This document shows positions 23,806 to 36,639 of a stretch of DNA of 64,000 nt, one piece after another; the first letter of the stretch is position 1, and the number at the start of each line of letters is the position of its first letter. Source of the stretch: Macrobrachium rosenbergii (lineage: Eukaryota > Arthropoda > Malacostraca > Decapoda > Palaemonidae). The notes under the pieces were generated by a model. It searched no databases and was not told the DNA's origin. It saw nothing but the letters and a program-made list of their open reading frames with translations. The stretch covers positions 43,153,322 to 43,217,321 of the forward strand of contig NC_089782.1 of NCBI RefSeq assembly GCF_040412425.1. The letters run 5' to 3'. The position numbers and the translations under genes were made by a program.

Positions 23806-26800
23806 ATGTCCTTGAGACCAGTGACAAGAAGGATGGCCACCCGTAATTGCTTTTTGTACTTTGCCTATGGATCAAATCTTCTCACAGAACGGATTCATAT
23901 CAATAATCCTTCAGCTAAGAAGATTCAAGTTGGAAAATTAAAGGTAAGTATCCCTTCAATTTTGTATTTTTTTTTTTTTACCTTAAGCTGGTATTTCCAG
24001 TTTGAAAAATCCATAAAGTACTTTGTGATGCAGTTTTGGTTCTGTTACTGAGGAATCTCAATAATCTTCACATATTTGTATGAAATACATTGTCCTATTG
24101 GTATTAAGGAATGACTAACTAAGAATTTTTCTAAATGAGGAGGATCTTTTTCTCCAAGGGGTTTAAAAGATTCCTTTCAAGTGAAGTACAGCTCCCAGAT
24201 ATCTCTCATCCAGAATTCAGCAAACAGTTTTAGGCATACAAGTACATATATTTCATGCTCTCATTTCACTGTTATTTTTCTTTTATTTTTCCAGTGTATT
24301 TATGACCTTCCTTCTTTCCATTTTAGATGTTCTGGGACTCCCAAGACTGTTTATTGTCCAGTGTCCCTCAGGAGTTGTTAATCATTCAGTGTTCCTTGTC
24401 ATCCAGTGTCAGTTAGAAGTGTTTATTATCCATTGCCTCATACACTTGTTTATCATCCAGTTTTCCCTTACAGTAGTTCATCATCCAGTATCCCTTAGAA
24501 TTGATGACCTTTCAGTATCCTTAAGTTATTTGTTGTCCAGTGTCTCTGAGCATTGTTTATCATCCAGTACCCCTTAGAGATGTGCTCCCTTTTTCCTGTG
24601 TGTTATAATTGTGGTGCCATGCTTGAAACATGATGTCTTGACCCATAGCTTTGCTTTAGAGGTAAGCCAGTGTTAGGTCTGTCTGTTCTCAACTAACACC
24701 ATCTTTCCTGATTTTGTTTTGCTCCTTCTTAGCATCTGTATAAATGAAATTGAAAAGTGTTTTACTGTATTTCCTAAAATTACCAACAGTCCATCTAGGT
24801 TTTTATAATACTGTATACTGCATGTCTAGAGTATGTTTTGTGAAGACATGTCTGAGTGAAGAAATGTGTAGACCTCAGTGGTTGACAATGCAAAGATTTT
24901 GTCCTCCATTGAGGAAAGTCCCCATGGAATCAGCTTTTGTAAAGGAATTCCAGCCATTACAGCAGCACTGTTTATCTCAAGTTATAAAAGCCAGGTTCAT
25001 GATAGATAAGTCAGTTATATCATACGGAATTACAAAATATGAGCAATATGAGGAGGCCCAAGTAAGTTACAAGGTCCTGTCTTCTATAGTTAATCCTTGA
25101 GTCGGAAGGGCTTCTCATGCAGATCAGTTGATATGTTGCACTCTGATGATGCTTGTAAGTCTGTGCAGAAGGATCTGCAGGTCAGTCTTCCTTGTGACTG
25201 CCTTTGGACTCATTGATAACACAATATTTTGGGAAGACTGAACTATTGTCTCCAAAAGCTACTACAGTTCTGTATGGTTGTGGAGCATTGAGGAAGGGCC
25301 TCACTGTACATTTCATCTCCAGTACTAGTTAAGAAAGGCAGAACTGATTTCTCTCTAAAGGAACTAAACACTTTTCATGGAGTTAGTACATAGACTTTCC
25401 AGTGTTGATGGCTCTTAGATTAGCTGTAAGGAAGTTTTCTGTTACTTACTGCTTTCATACAAAGGGCATGTTCGTGTGCAATCAGAAATTTTATTGCTAT
25501 ATGTATACATGAAAGGTATTTTTGTATCACTGGTTATATCTGACTTTTGCCAGATGGCTATCAAGTTCTCAAACCCTTGTATCATTTTCAGTCAATGGCC
25601 AAAACTACTTGACTCTTTTACAGGATTATAACCATGGTAATTAAAAGGTTTCTATTGGCTAAGAGATCTTCCAAAAGTGTCCTATCCCTGTCACTGCACC
25701 TGGAAGTAAAATTGTTTACCAGAGATAACTGGAAGCACAAGCACCTTTTGCTCTCTTTGTCTAGAATGATGGTTAATGAAGGCTTTCATTCAGGACTAGA
25801 ATTTATAAAAAAAAGTGGATCATTTTTTCCCCAAAATTCATTGAGCCCGAAGAATTTTTTAAGGACTGATTGAATGATGACTCTGTGATGGCCCACTATA
25901 CCCTTTCCAAAATGTATAATCTCTCTGGCGTGGTTGTCTGGGTCTTACGCAGGTAAGGCATATATGCCAAATGGATAATTTTTACAGATATCAAATAAAA
26001 CCTTTTTCCAAACATAGGTTCACGATTGATAATGTTTTTTAAGCAATTACAAGAAACGGAATCAGAGTTTCTATCAATATGGCATCTCATTTTGGTGGTG
26101 TTGCCAAGAATTTTTACGGTCATCACGGTATTATTATGTCTGAGGCATTTCGTTTCTACATATATTGAAAAGAATAAATTGGTAAGCAAGGAAATATGAA
26201 ATAAAGCATAACAGTAAGTTTGGCAAGAGAAAATAAACATTCGACTCTCTGTCTGTCTCTCTTTAAGAAGGTTGATGGGCGCAAATTTCTCTTGGAAAGG
26301 CAAGATGTAACTGTAGCTCGGTCAAGATTTTGAGAAGGGCAGAAATTCGTACTCTCGAAACTTGGGTCAATCAAAATTACACTGGGCTGTGAAGTCTTAT
26401 GAGACCTTAAAATTTTAGTGCAAGAAGCATCGAACAATGTCACGGCGGAAAACTGGAAGAATGCAGCGAACGTGGGAAAATTCAAAAAGAGGATGCCCGG
26501 CAAGATTGTTGGTTGACAGTTTTGTCATCAACATAGCTGATAGCTCTGATGACTAGTTTTCTGAATAAATTATATATAAAAAAGAGAGGATTAGGCCTAC
26601 AGGGGAAACCTCTCTCGAAAAACAAAACGCACCTTGACTTTTACCTCAGTGGTGGTGTGGAAAAAAAAGTTTGATTGAAAAAAAAGTAGTCTTTTAAACC
26701 TTAAGATGATCGTTACTCCTCGTTATATAGGCGACAAAGAAGTTTATTTTAATTCCTGAACAAGAAATATATCACCTATTTCTATAGCATTAATTAAATA

Positions 26801-29800
26801 CTTTTAAGTATCTAATTGTGTAATAATGATAAATGTACATCTATCTTACTGACAAAATAGATAAGGTGATCATTGTTAGAAATCAAAAGCCCCAAAATCT
26901 TATAAGTATAGCCTCAGGGTTTGTCTGAAGACATTTAAAGGTCTGTCACACACGTGTCAGTAGCCTGTTTTCATCTTTTGCCTCCCAGAGATCTATTCGT
27001 CGTGGCAAGAGTATAGGCTGGAAAGATACATTTAAGACCCTTTTAGTCAACCTGAAGGGAACAGGGCACAATACAAGACCAAGTTTTGAGACATTTTGAA
27101 CTACCTTAGGTCACTACCAGACTACTTTAAGACCCTTTAGTCAACCTGCAACAGAGCCATTTCTGACAATACATCTTGTTCACTGACAAAGAAGCCAGGG
27201 AAGTAGGCAGAAAAGACTTGTTTTGGGTGCTCTTTCATCTAACAAACAAATTTTATATTATTCATGATGTACCACAACTAATGTAGAGTATTTTCTTAAA
27301 ACCATCCGATTTTACTGTTCTGTTCATTAAGCGCTTTTATTCCCAAACTGTTTTCTTACATTCTTTGTGGACATTAATGAATGAATGATATCTTGCAGTC
27401 AAAGGTCAAAGTTTGAATATTGCATTAGTGTTTTAGATGACTTCCAACTAAAAGGATGGTCTTTCTGAGCTGAAAGAATACTGACCAAGTTATATCTTGG
27501 TTCACTGGTAGTAGTACTCGGTGAATCCATCATCAGCATGCTAACAAGGATGTCTTTAGCTGTCTTAGCTGGAAGAAATTGATAATTTTTTTCTTCCCAT
27601 GAGTTACAGACCTCAAACTGCCTACTCAGCATTTCCTGTCATCTCTAATTTTAACTGAAGTCTCTGTATGTACTGTTTTGTCTGTTATAACCTTTTCCTT
27701 AAAAACTTGATTAAGAAATTAAACAGTTTAGATTTTCATGTCTTTTCCATTTAATTTACAGGATTATCGTTTGGACTTCAATTATTTCAGCCAGCGATGG
27801 AAAGGTTGTGCTGCCACTATTGTAGAAGACCCAGGCAATCACTTGTATGGAGTACTCTGGGAGATTGCAAATGAAGATTTAGCTCATTTAGACACGTAAG
27901 TTACAAGAGCTGAACTTCATTATTAACTCTAAGATAAAAATACTCTTAGTAAAGAAACCTTTAATATACTATGACTCTGTTATGTCTGATATCCTTTTAT
28001 CTTTCTAAATTAATAAGACTTATTCTGATATATGTTCCATTCATCTTTATAAAACCATATAACATACGTCAGTGATATGTAATAATTATACAAGCAGTCC
28101 CCAGTTATCGGCGGGCTCGGTTATTGGTGATCCAGTTTTACAGCGCTTGTCTAGCAACAAAAATTGGCGATTTTCAGTACCGATTTCCGCTTATCGGTGC
28201 CAATAATTGGGTATGGGCACCAATACATACTTAACAGAGGCACCGATCTCCGGTTATCAGTGCCAGTAAGAGCTGAAAATCGCCAATACCCAGTTATCAG
28301 CGCCAATAAGCCCTAAAAATCGCCGATTTTTGGTTATCGGCGAGTTTCACTTATGATCATGCCATTGGAACGGAATTCCCGCCGATAACCGGGGACTGCT
28401 TGTACAAAGATGCACTTCCACTTGCAACCTACATTTTTAATGCAGAATTGCAGTACAGTATATGGAATTTTAGCAGGTAATGGGAAATTAGCTATGTAAA
28501 TTAAGGTAATTTGACAATTTTTTATGATTCTTGAAGTTACAGTTACTTGGTTGAATATAGAGGAATTCAAGAAGCAGTTAAGTTAGCAAAGCAAGCTGCA
28601 ACTGAATTATTTCCAAGTAGATATACCGTTGTGTAGAATCTTCTTACTGTGATATCAGGTCAATTTGTAATGAATAGCAGCAAAATTTGAAGTTAATGAG
28701 TCTTATACTGTACGGTATCTTGAAAATATAGACACCACCATACTTACAAACATTCAACTTACAAACTTTCAGAGATACAAACAAATGGAATCACAAATTA
28801 AAATTGTGTTCAGAGCACTCCCCTTTGCCACCTGTTAGTTCAGATTTTGTTTTGTGTGCCTATTCTGTACATTAATGTTAGTAAAGTGTATTGTGTTTTA
28901 GGATGAAAAAACATACAGTACTGTATTGATTTTCTATCATACTGTATTTAAATAGGCACGAAGGGTGCAGTAACCAGCTCACAAACAATTCAGCGGACAA
29001 ATGGCCATCTGAAACGTAAGTAGGGTGGTGTCTGTAAAGAGATACAGTATACCCATGACTCTGGAAATGGCACTTTGCCAGTTACACACAGGGCATGCTA
29101 GCTTGGCATATGAGTATTAAAAACTGGTAATTACCACCCATTTTATGAAAAATGTATTGTCTCCATAATTATGATGCATATAGAAGGATATGTTTTTGTA
29201 TAATAAAAACATTGCTTTCAACAGATAATATTATGATGGTAGAGAACTTGAAGTCAGCCAATCAGTTTGGATAAGACTCATGCAATTCATATAACTTAGT
29301 CATTAAGGGGAAGGTACTATATTAAGAGTATTTATGGTTTACATACCATAAAATTCTTAATCCAGTCTCCTTGGTTTGACTTCATACAGCACTGTATGTG
29401 TGGCCCTCTGATTGTAAAGATGTTACAGTACTCCGACACAATGGTCATTTTTGGTGTTGCTAATCCTAGTGTCATTAAATCAGTGAAAATATTGTATCAG
29501 TCTTGAAATATCTAAATTAGTGAAAATATTGTATCAGTCTTGAAATATTATCATATTTTCAGGCAAGAATGCGTTCACCAAGGCATCTACAAAGCTGTTG
29601 AAGTAGATGTTGAAACTCTCACTGGTGAACAAGTTAGAGCCCGATCTTACCAGATCATACGCCCTCTGGAACAAGACCGCCGTCCTTCTTCTGTGTACTT
29701 GGATGTCATTGTTAGGGGAGCGAAAGAAAATGGACTTCCAGAGGTATTCTTACAATTTATATTAGAATTTTAGTAGCATTTTATCATAGGTCAAGATTAA

Positions 29801-31274
29801 TTATCTAGATATATTAATTTTCTTTACTGATCCCACTGTTCACCTCAAATAAGGGACAGGATCCTTGAGCTTTGCATTCTAAAATAGTCAGTCGTCAGAT
29901 ATCCATTAAGGATGATTATATCCATGAGCATGTGAGTTCTTCTTCTGACTGGTTTCTTAAGCCTTGTGTAATTATGACAGCTCTCTTCATTCTTTGTTTG
30001 CTATTCCTGTTGAGAAGAATCTTTTGTGTGACTGTTCTGATTGTATTCCTTTGTTCAGATGTTGACAGACATCTTTTCTTAGTAAAATCCCCCCTATTCT
30101 TGCATAGCATGAGCTGATAATCACTCCAGCAGTAGGAGTTTTATTCTTAGCCTCTTAATTTCCATCTTTTTTAACTTTGTTTTTGTCATGTATAACCTTT
30201 CAGTGAGTTAGAGTAAGATTTTTTCCACTTGAGTTGTGTGCTGGGCACTCATGCCACCTATTTTGGTTGGTTAATCCTTATTAAGTTTCTTGAATAAGAT
30301 GCAGTGTACAATTTTATGAGATATTTTTAAATTTGCAGAAAGATTATCTTATTTTGCAATTTTTTAAAGGCTATTTTATAATTGTTTTATTTTAAAATGG
30401 TAGTTGTATTTAAACAGATGTTAAGTGTTCAACATGTTTTAATGTCATATCATTCCAAATTATTCTTTTGTTATTCTAACAATCCTTGGAATAAAGATCT
30501 GACTAGTATTTTAGGTTTAGGATGGGTTTTATTCCACATTCAAACAATCCCTTATGTTGTGTAGTGAGTGGTCTGTTTTATAGTGAGATTAGAGTGGAAG
30601 ATAGCAGTTCAAATGATTGTGGATCCTCTATCATGTCATCAAAATTTAATTATTCTCTACCAGGAGGCTGAGCATTATATTGTGTCAGAGGTCAATTAAA
30701 ATTATTTTACAATTCGAATTACTGATGTAGCACAATGTTACTGTCCCAGATACTGTATTCACTTGTTCTGTGCTATTCTATCATTGTCTTGCAATAATGT
30801 TCATATAGTGTTTGCTTGTTTGTCCTTGATTTTTATTTATTTGACTTGGCTGTTGTTAATCGTGCTTCCCTTTAAAGAGTCTTCAAAATGATTCTCACAG
30901 CTTTTGACCTCATCAAGGATCAATTTATTTTGTGGAAAAAATTCAGCATAGGTTTCCTCTGCATAGTTTTTCTATAGAAAAAATTCAGCATAGGTTTCCT
31001 CTGCATAGTTTTTCTATAGAACCTGAAACCCTTTGGATATATAAGGGGTATGAGTTTGTGTTGGATTTATTAAACTGTCATAAAAACTTTTGCATTAGGA
31101 TATGGAGATATATTCTCTTATTAATCTCTTTGATAACCATACCAGTTGTAGTGTTTATTGTTTTTATATTTTTTTCAGGATTATGTCAAATTTTTGGAGG
31201 GCATTGAACATAATGGCTACAATGGAGAAGTGGATGTGAAGTTGGACCTCGAAAAAATTGAAACTGGAGAATAG
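23806..31274 (+). CDS. GGCT: Gamma-glutamylcyclotransferase (4 coding exons)
   Basis: Cytosolic enzyme that converts gamma-glutamyl-amino acids to 5-oxoproline plus the free amino acid in glutathione turnover. Coding exons: 23806-23943, 27762-27895, 29563-29743, 31179-31274; all introns are GT/AG, and phases 0, 2, 0 join cleanly to 182 residues (human about 188). Visible features: LYFAYGSNLLTERIHINNPS (residues 17-36) with the YGSN phosphate/substrate loop, LDF and W at 50-59, LYGVLWEI at 74-81, and LDTQECVHQGIY, in which Glu93 aligns with human catalytic Glu98. RGAKENGLPE near residue 147 matches the human GAKENGLP segment. Start: ATG 23806 is the first in frame after the splice acceptor at 23633; an alternative ATG is 23833, and the extra ten residues (MSLRPVTRRM) are not conserved. 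The frame upstream has only non-ATG codons. Stop TAG is at 31272-31274. Drosophila Tina-1 belongs to the same family. Confidence 0.93.
23944..27761 (+). other. GGCT: GGCT intron 1
   Basis: GTAAGT donor and TTTAATTTACAG acceptor. It contains a 27-28 bp minisatellite (24346-24583) and several frames (plus 24744-25100, plus 25634-25873, minus 25896-26503) that lack recognisable domains. The 25.9-26.5 kb part has more CpG than the rest and may be a foreign insertion. Confidence 0.8.
24346..24583 (+). repeat. Minisatellite, ~27-28 bp unit, about 8 copies
   Basis: The unit GTTTATCATCCAGTGTCCCTTAG recurs with substitutions. The TCCAG anchors fall near 24357, 24385, 24402, 24429, 24456, 24484, 24511, 24536 and 24563, so spacing is mostly 27-28 bp with one short unit. 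Confidence 0.8.
28091..28402 (+). mobile_element. TA-flanked MITE in GGCT intron 2
   Basis: Terminal inverted repeats CAAGCAGTCCCCAGTTATCG (left) and, inverted at the right, CAAGCAGTCCCCGGTTATCG, with TA directly outside both ends (28089-28090, 28403-28404), the target duplication of Tc1/mariner-type elements. The interior is built from many short GTTATCGGCG / AAAATCGCCGA modules. The same family occurs in the opposite orientation at 42132-42370. Confidence 0.85.
30935..31018 (+). repeat. Exact 42-bp tandem duplication in GGCT intron 3
   Basis: The unit GAAAAAATTCAGCATAGGTT...TTTTTCTATA at 30935-30976 is repeated without change at 30977-31018, about 160 bp before exon 4. Perfect identity suggests a recent duplication. 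Confidence 0.9.
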
Positions 31275-33013
31275 TTGATGTTCCAAACTATGTCCAGACT
31301 ATGGTAAGTAGTATATTCAAGTGTATTGAGTTAAATTTTATTTTTACGTTTTAGTACCTAAAGCCCATCTTTTAAGAGGAAAGCCTTTTTGTTTAATTTG
31401 ATATAAAACATCTTTTATGGCATACACAAAGCTTACAGTGCGAGTTATTTTTGTTAAACTTTGATAATAATAATTTAGACTTTGGACTTAGGCAAAACAA
31501 AGACCTAGAGATCAGGCCAATATTTTAGCATAGGGTCCCCTCTTTGTGCCGTAACATACGCTATATATCAGTGATTTTGTGCTTTCCTGCTCTAGCAACG
31601 ACCCCATTCAAGGCATAAACATTCTTTTGATTTTCTTTTGTCACTGGATTAGTTGTTTGATTCTGTATAAGCAGTAAGTACACACTCAGTATAATCTAAT
31701 GTCTTGATAGCTAGCATCCCTTGAACATCTTTGGTTTATTTTTTTCGTGTAAAAGTAAGGCTTGCATGAGCTACTTTAGTTACTTACAGGTACTGTGTAT
31801 TATCTATTTAGTAGCAATGCTAAATACACATTGGAAATCTTTGTCTAACACATACAATAATGTGTCCCACTGTTAAGTTTTTGTGACTTCTATCATGACT
31901 GATGTACATAGGCTCCTTCATTTTGTTAACTGCCTTCACCTTGAAGGTGAGGTTTTGTAATGTCATTCTCACAGTAATGCTAGGTGTTAAATGAGATAAT
32001 ATTTAAGAGTAAGCAGAAAACTTTTACAAAAATAAAAATGTATATATATATGGTATATATTTAAATAGGAACTTAACAAGTAAATACTGGATCTGAGAAC
32101 ATCTACCTACCTACTAAAAAATGTTCTGTGCAGATCATGTGGGCATTGATAACTTCGAAAAATTTTCTTGTTGGGATGAAGTACAGCACATAAATTTTCA
32201 TGCTTGATTGACACATATACTGAATTTCAACATTTAAAATGTTTTATTTACAATCTATGAGCCCTTATTGGCTGAAAAAATACTTTAAAAAATACAGAAA
32301 AAAACATATGTAGTATTTGCTACATATGGGCTCTAATTATAGTGAGGTGTTACTCTCTCTCTCTCTCTTGAATAATACTATGTTAAGAGAGCATCTGTTA
32401 TAAAGATTTACAGTAAAAGGCTTGTGAATACTAATAAAGTTTAAAGCATAAGACTTGTGAATACGATTTCCTTGCATGAATAGCAAACCTTTCTTAAAGA
32501 TTCAATAGAGCAGTATGGTGTATGTACCAGGTGAATCTAGACTCGAATGGTAGGGATGGTATTAAAGGTGTGATAGAGTTGAAAAGGGCTTGGTTCCTAA
32601 AAAAGTTCCACATCATATAGGATGCAAAAAAATTTGGCATAGTACTGTAATTTAAGCTTAATTCCCCAATACAGTCTTAGATTAATGGGATTTTCACTTG
32701 GGCTGATGAATGACCTAGTTTGGAATCTGACCATGTCAATAGGTTAGGACTTGATTCAGACTCAGTTCCCAACATAACATCAAATGAATTCATATTTTCT
32801 TTGTCATGAGTTTGGGGTCAATTTTACAGATGGCACTAGTTTGTAGTCATTTTTTTATCGGGCAAAAATGCAAAGAAAAAACTGACATAAATGAATGTGT
32901 TTAGAGAGTTTTCTGTGTTGCTCAAGGTACAGTCATCTTAAAAGTGCAAAGTGTCCTTTAAAAATCTTTTGCTTTAAGTTGAAAATATGAAGATAATTCT
33001 TTTCTCATTGCAG

Positions 33014-34110
33014 GTGAGAGGATTCAGAAACCGCAGAAACTGTCATGTCACTTCTAAAGTTTTCTAGCACTGAGAGGCTAAATGCACACAGCTGGGATGA
33101 ATTTTCAGGACTTTCACACTCCAGGGACATTTCACCTGATACCTTGCCCATTATGCTAGCCCACAGGACTTTATCAGCAACAGTTGTACCATGTCAAGTT
33201 TTCTAGCACCAAGAAGCTAACTATATATAGCATTTCAGGCAAGAAAATTCAGCGACACCCATATTACTTGAGTTAATATGCACTGGGAAGGTCACTACAC
33301 ACCATTTCAGGCAAGGCATTTCAGCAAAACTGAAACTGTAACTAAACTTTTATCGCTTGAGGAAGCTAACAGCGTAGCCTGTAGCTGACATGAGTTTTCA
33401 AAAATTACACACTGCAGGGACTTTTATCTTATACGGTACTTTGTGTGGCTTTACGCTCCAGTTATCACTAGTCAGTACTTTTTAAGCATATAGTATTAAT
33501 TTCAGTGGTTATATTGTAGTCCTTAAAACAGTCTATGATAAAATATCAGTATCCAGTATTGTATTTTAAGATATTTACTTGTATGATCAGTTGCCTGCTC
33601 ATAGTACAGTATAACATTCCTGTGTAATGAACTGTTAACCTATTGTTTATTAGCGTTAGGAATTATTGTAAGTCAAAAGGATCAAAGGCCTTTTAATACA
33701 ACTTAACCTTACTTACCTCTCACTGTATTGTGGCTGTAAAGTGTTGTGAATTGTCTGTTACCATTACAAAGCTATAGAAAAGTTAGCTTGTGTCCTGCAG
33801 TTATGTCTTCAAAAATGAGAGTAGAATCTAGTCAAAAGATTTGTATTGTTTTTCCTAATATCTGTCATTAGGACGTGAAAGTTGTGATAACTTTACTTAA
33901 TGATATTCAGCTATGGTAGTTAAGATCATGTTAATATATGTGTAATTTATTCTATAATGAAATTGCCTGCTATCAGGCAGTTTGTTTTGTGATCAAAGCA
34001 GTTTTTACTGCATAATCAGTTATTGACACCACATTGGTGCTGTATTTCAAGTAGAAAATATAAATACTCTTTAAAAAATAAGAAATAAATTTGTTCTTTG
34101 TGGCTCTATC
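33014..34110 (+). other. GGCT: Probable GGCT 3' UTR exon
   Basis: The last coding exon carries a strong donor, ATG|GTAAGT, at 31303/31304, only 29 bases after the stop codon, and a good acceptor TTTCTCATTGCAG ends at 33013. The 3' UTR is thus probably spliced. An AATAAA at 34084-34089 may end the transcript; another lies at 35010-35015. The short distance from stop to junction would not be expected to trigger nonsense-mediated decay. Confidence 0.45.
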
Positions 34111-35087
34111 AGTTAGCTAATTACAAAGCTAACTCATCTTACACAAAGTAGACCATCAAAAGCATATCAAAGACAATATAGAGTGAGGTTATCTCTTACC
34201 ACTGTGAGATACAAGTTCAGGCACTGTAATTATAAAAGTAAACTTATAGTACATAGTATGGCATTTAAAGGTGAACATGCATTTACAATACTTTGTATTC
34301 ATGAGCATTAAATATTGCTCTTTAGTTAAAATTTAATGTTATTTTTAGGAATTAGGTAATTTCATTCCTTGTTTGACTGTTTATTTTATGGAATATCCAA
34401 AGCACTTAAGCTCATTTTATCAGTGACAATGTTTTGCTGTTTTTATTTTGCAAGCACTGCAGATACAAAAGGGATAGAAGTGCAATTTATCATGTGGTGA
34501 TATATAGCTGTCAACTATATATTGCATTGTTAAAAATAGCTATGAACCGTACCAACAAAACTCTGGACCATCTACAGTAAGAATCTTTGTTGTTTCAGTG
34601 ATACAGACTCTCTCCAACTTACAACCTATTCATATTTTGCCCATTCGTACTGACAAGATACATTTTGTAGAAATACATGTCAAAAGCTAAAAATAGATTT
34701 TAATCAAATATTAGCTACAGAAGTGAAAAAGAATTACTGCATTGTATATGAGTAGTACAATACTGTATGTACCGTGCTAAAATGATAAGTTAAAAATCTA
34801 TTTTTCATATTAAAAACAAGGTAATGCTAGTACATATAGTAAATACAAATTCCCATCTTTTATCCATTCCAATTTAATTGCTAGTTAAGAAGAACTTAAC
34901 TGTAAGTCAGGGATTGTCTGTAACCTATAAACTCCTGCCCTACACAAGTACAGAATAGTACCGGTAATTTAAAATAGCACAGATAACTTAAATTATTGCC
35001 TTACTGAAAAATAAAGAACAAGCATAATGAATGATGTAGTGTTATTGTGGTCACCTAAGTGAAGCTTGTAGGCTTATACTGTATGTA

Positions 35088-35565
<478 letters not shown>

Positions 35566-36019
35566 AGAGCTGTATGTATATTTCTGTTAAAAATATTGTA
35601 TTTATCTGCAAAGACTATTTTATTACGGATGTTTTTTTATTAGTCTATGTAACTTCTTTTTCTCTTTATTTCTCAATATTTCTCAAGTATAGAAAAAGAT
35701 TGTGTATTTTTTCATTTAGTATTTTATAATTAACAGTTCTTATCTTCAGCTTGTGAAGATATCATCATATACACATTAAATCTATAGAATGCAGACTTTT
35801 TCAGCAAATATTATGTACGTGGTAGTGTTGTCACCAAAGAGAATTACTTGTTACCTTCCTTGTGACTCAACCTGTGGAAATACAGTGGTGTTTTCTCAGC
35901 TTTAGATAGGTGTCGGAAGTCCTTTCTTTCTTTCTGTAAATCTTCAGCTGAAAGCCCTTCTGGACAAAGTCAGCAGACTATAAACCCAAGGAGGTTCCAA
36001 AGGGAAATCAGCCTGGTGA

Positions 36020-36630
36020 GAGAGCTTGGGAATGGTGCATAGTGGACGGGATGCTGAAGAGGGAGCCCATAGCGACATCACCTCCCCTCTGGAAAAGATC
36101 CTTATGAGACGTGAAGGATGATTCTTTAGGCTGGCACCCTTTGATGTTCTCTGGAATGTTTAGAGGAGTAGCATTAAAATGGTAGATTCTTTTCAAGATG
36201 ATTTTAATTGCTGCATTCACCAGTGCATTTCTGACAGGCTTTTGACACCTAAGGAAGCTTCTGTCAAGTTGCAGGACATCATTCCTGATTTGCCTGTGAA
36301 CTCCACTGACAATATTACCTCATGCTCTTTATGGATATAAGAGGAGATGAGCTTATTCATTATTTTGCTGAAGATATGCATTGGGGAAATTATGTGCATG
36401 ACTATGGAACAGAAGGGAGTGCCACTCTTGTGAGCCTTTACAATACCATAGCAAATCCATGTACATAGTCAACAGAGTTGGTATGTGCTCAGATTTTTAG
36501 TCAGATCTTTATTTAATGGAGAAAACATTGATGTATCAGAAAAGAGGTCATCCATCTTTATATCATATTGCTCCCTCTCCATGATAACAGACACAGCAGC
36601 TTTGTTGCACTTCCTCACAATAATGCCAAG
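36020..36630 (-). pseudogene. Decayed Penelope-like reverse transcriptase relic
   Basis: Minus-strand pieces in three frames line up with PLE RT order. About 36630-36480 gives IVRKCNKAAVSVIMEREQYD and SPLNKDLTKNL (RT motif 1 region, normally K-DKG/A--V-M). About 36450-36217 gives CYGIVKAHKSGTPFCSIV, corresponding to the YGLPKVHK-G-PLRPIVS block, then FSKIMNKLISSYIHKEHE. About 36110-36035 gives LFQRGGDVAMGSLFS, corresponding to motif B (Y-Q-DGVAMGSPLSP). Motif A and YVDD are not recognisable. The lineage differs from copies A-C. Heavily mutated, hence old. Confidence 0.5.
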
Positions 36631-36639
36631 GTGGTTGCA

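Noticed and set aside
21485..24583. Regularly spaced repeats as a CRISPR-like array
   Set aside because: Units are head-to-tail diverged tandem repeats without unique spacers or cas genes, in a eukaryotic genome.
25896..26503. Overlapping minus-strand frames in GGCT intron 1
   Set aside because: No recognisable domain, no splice consistency, and two frames overlap without a favoured one.
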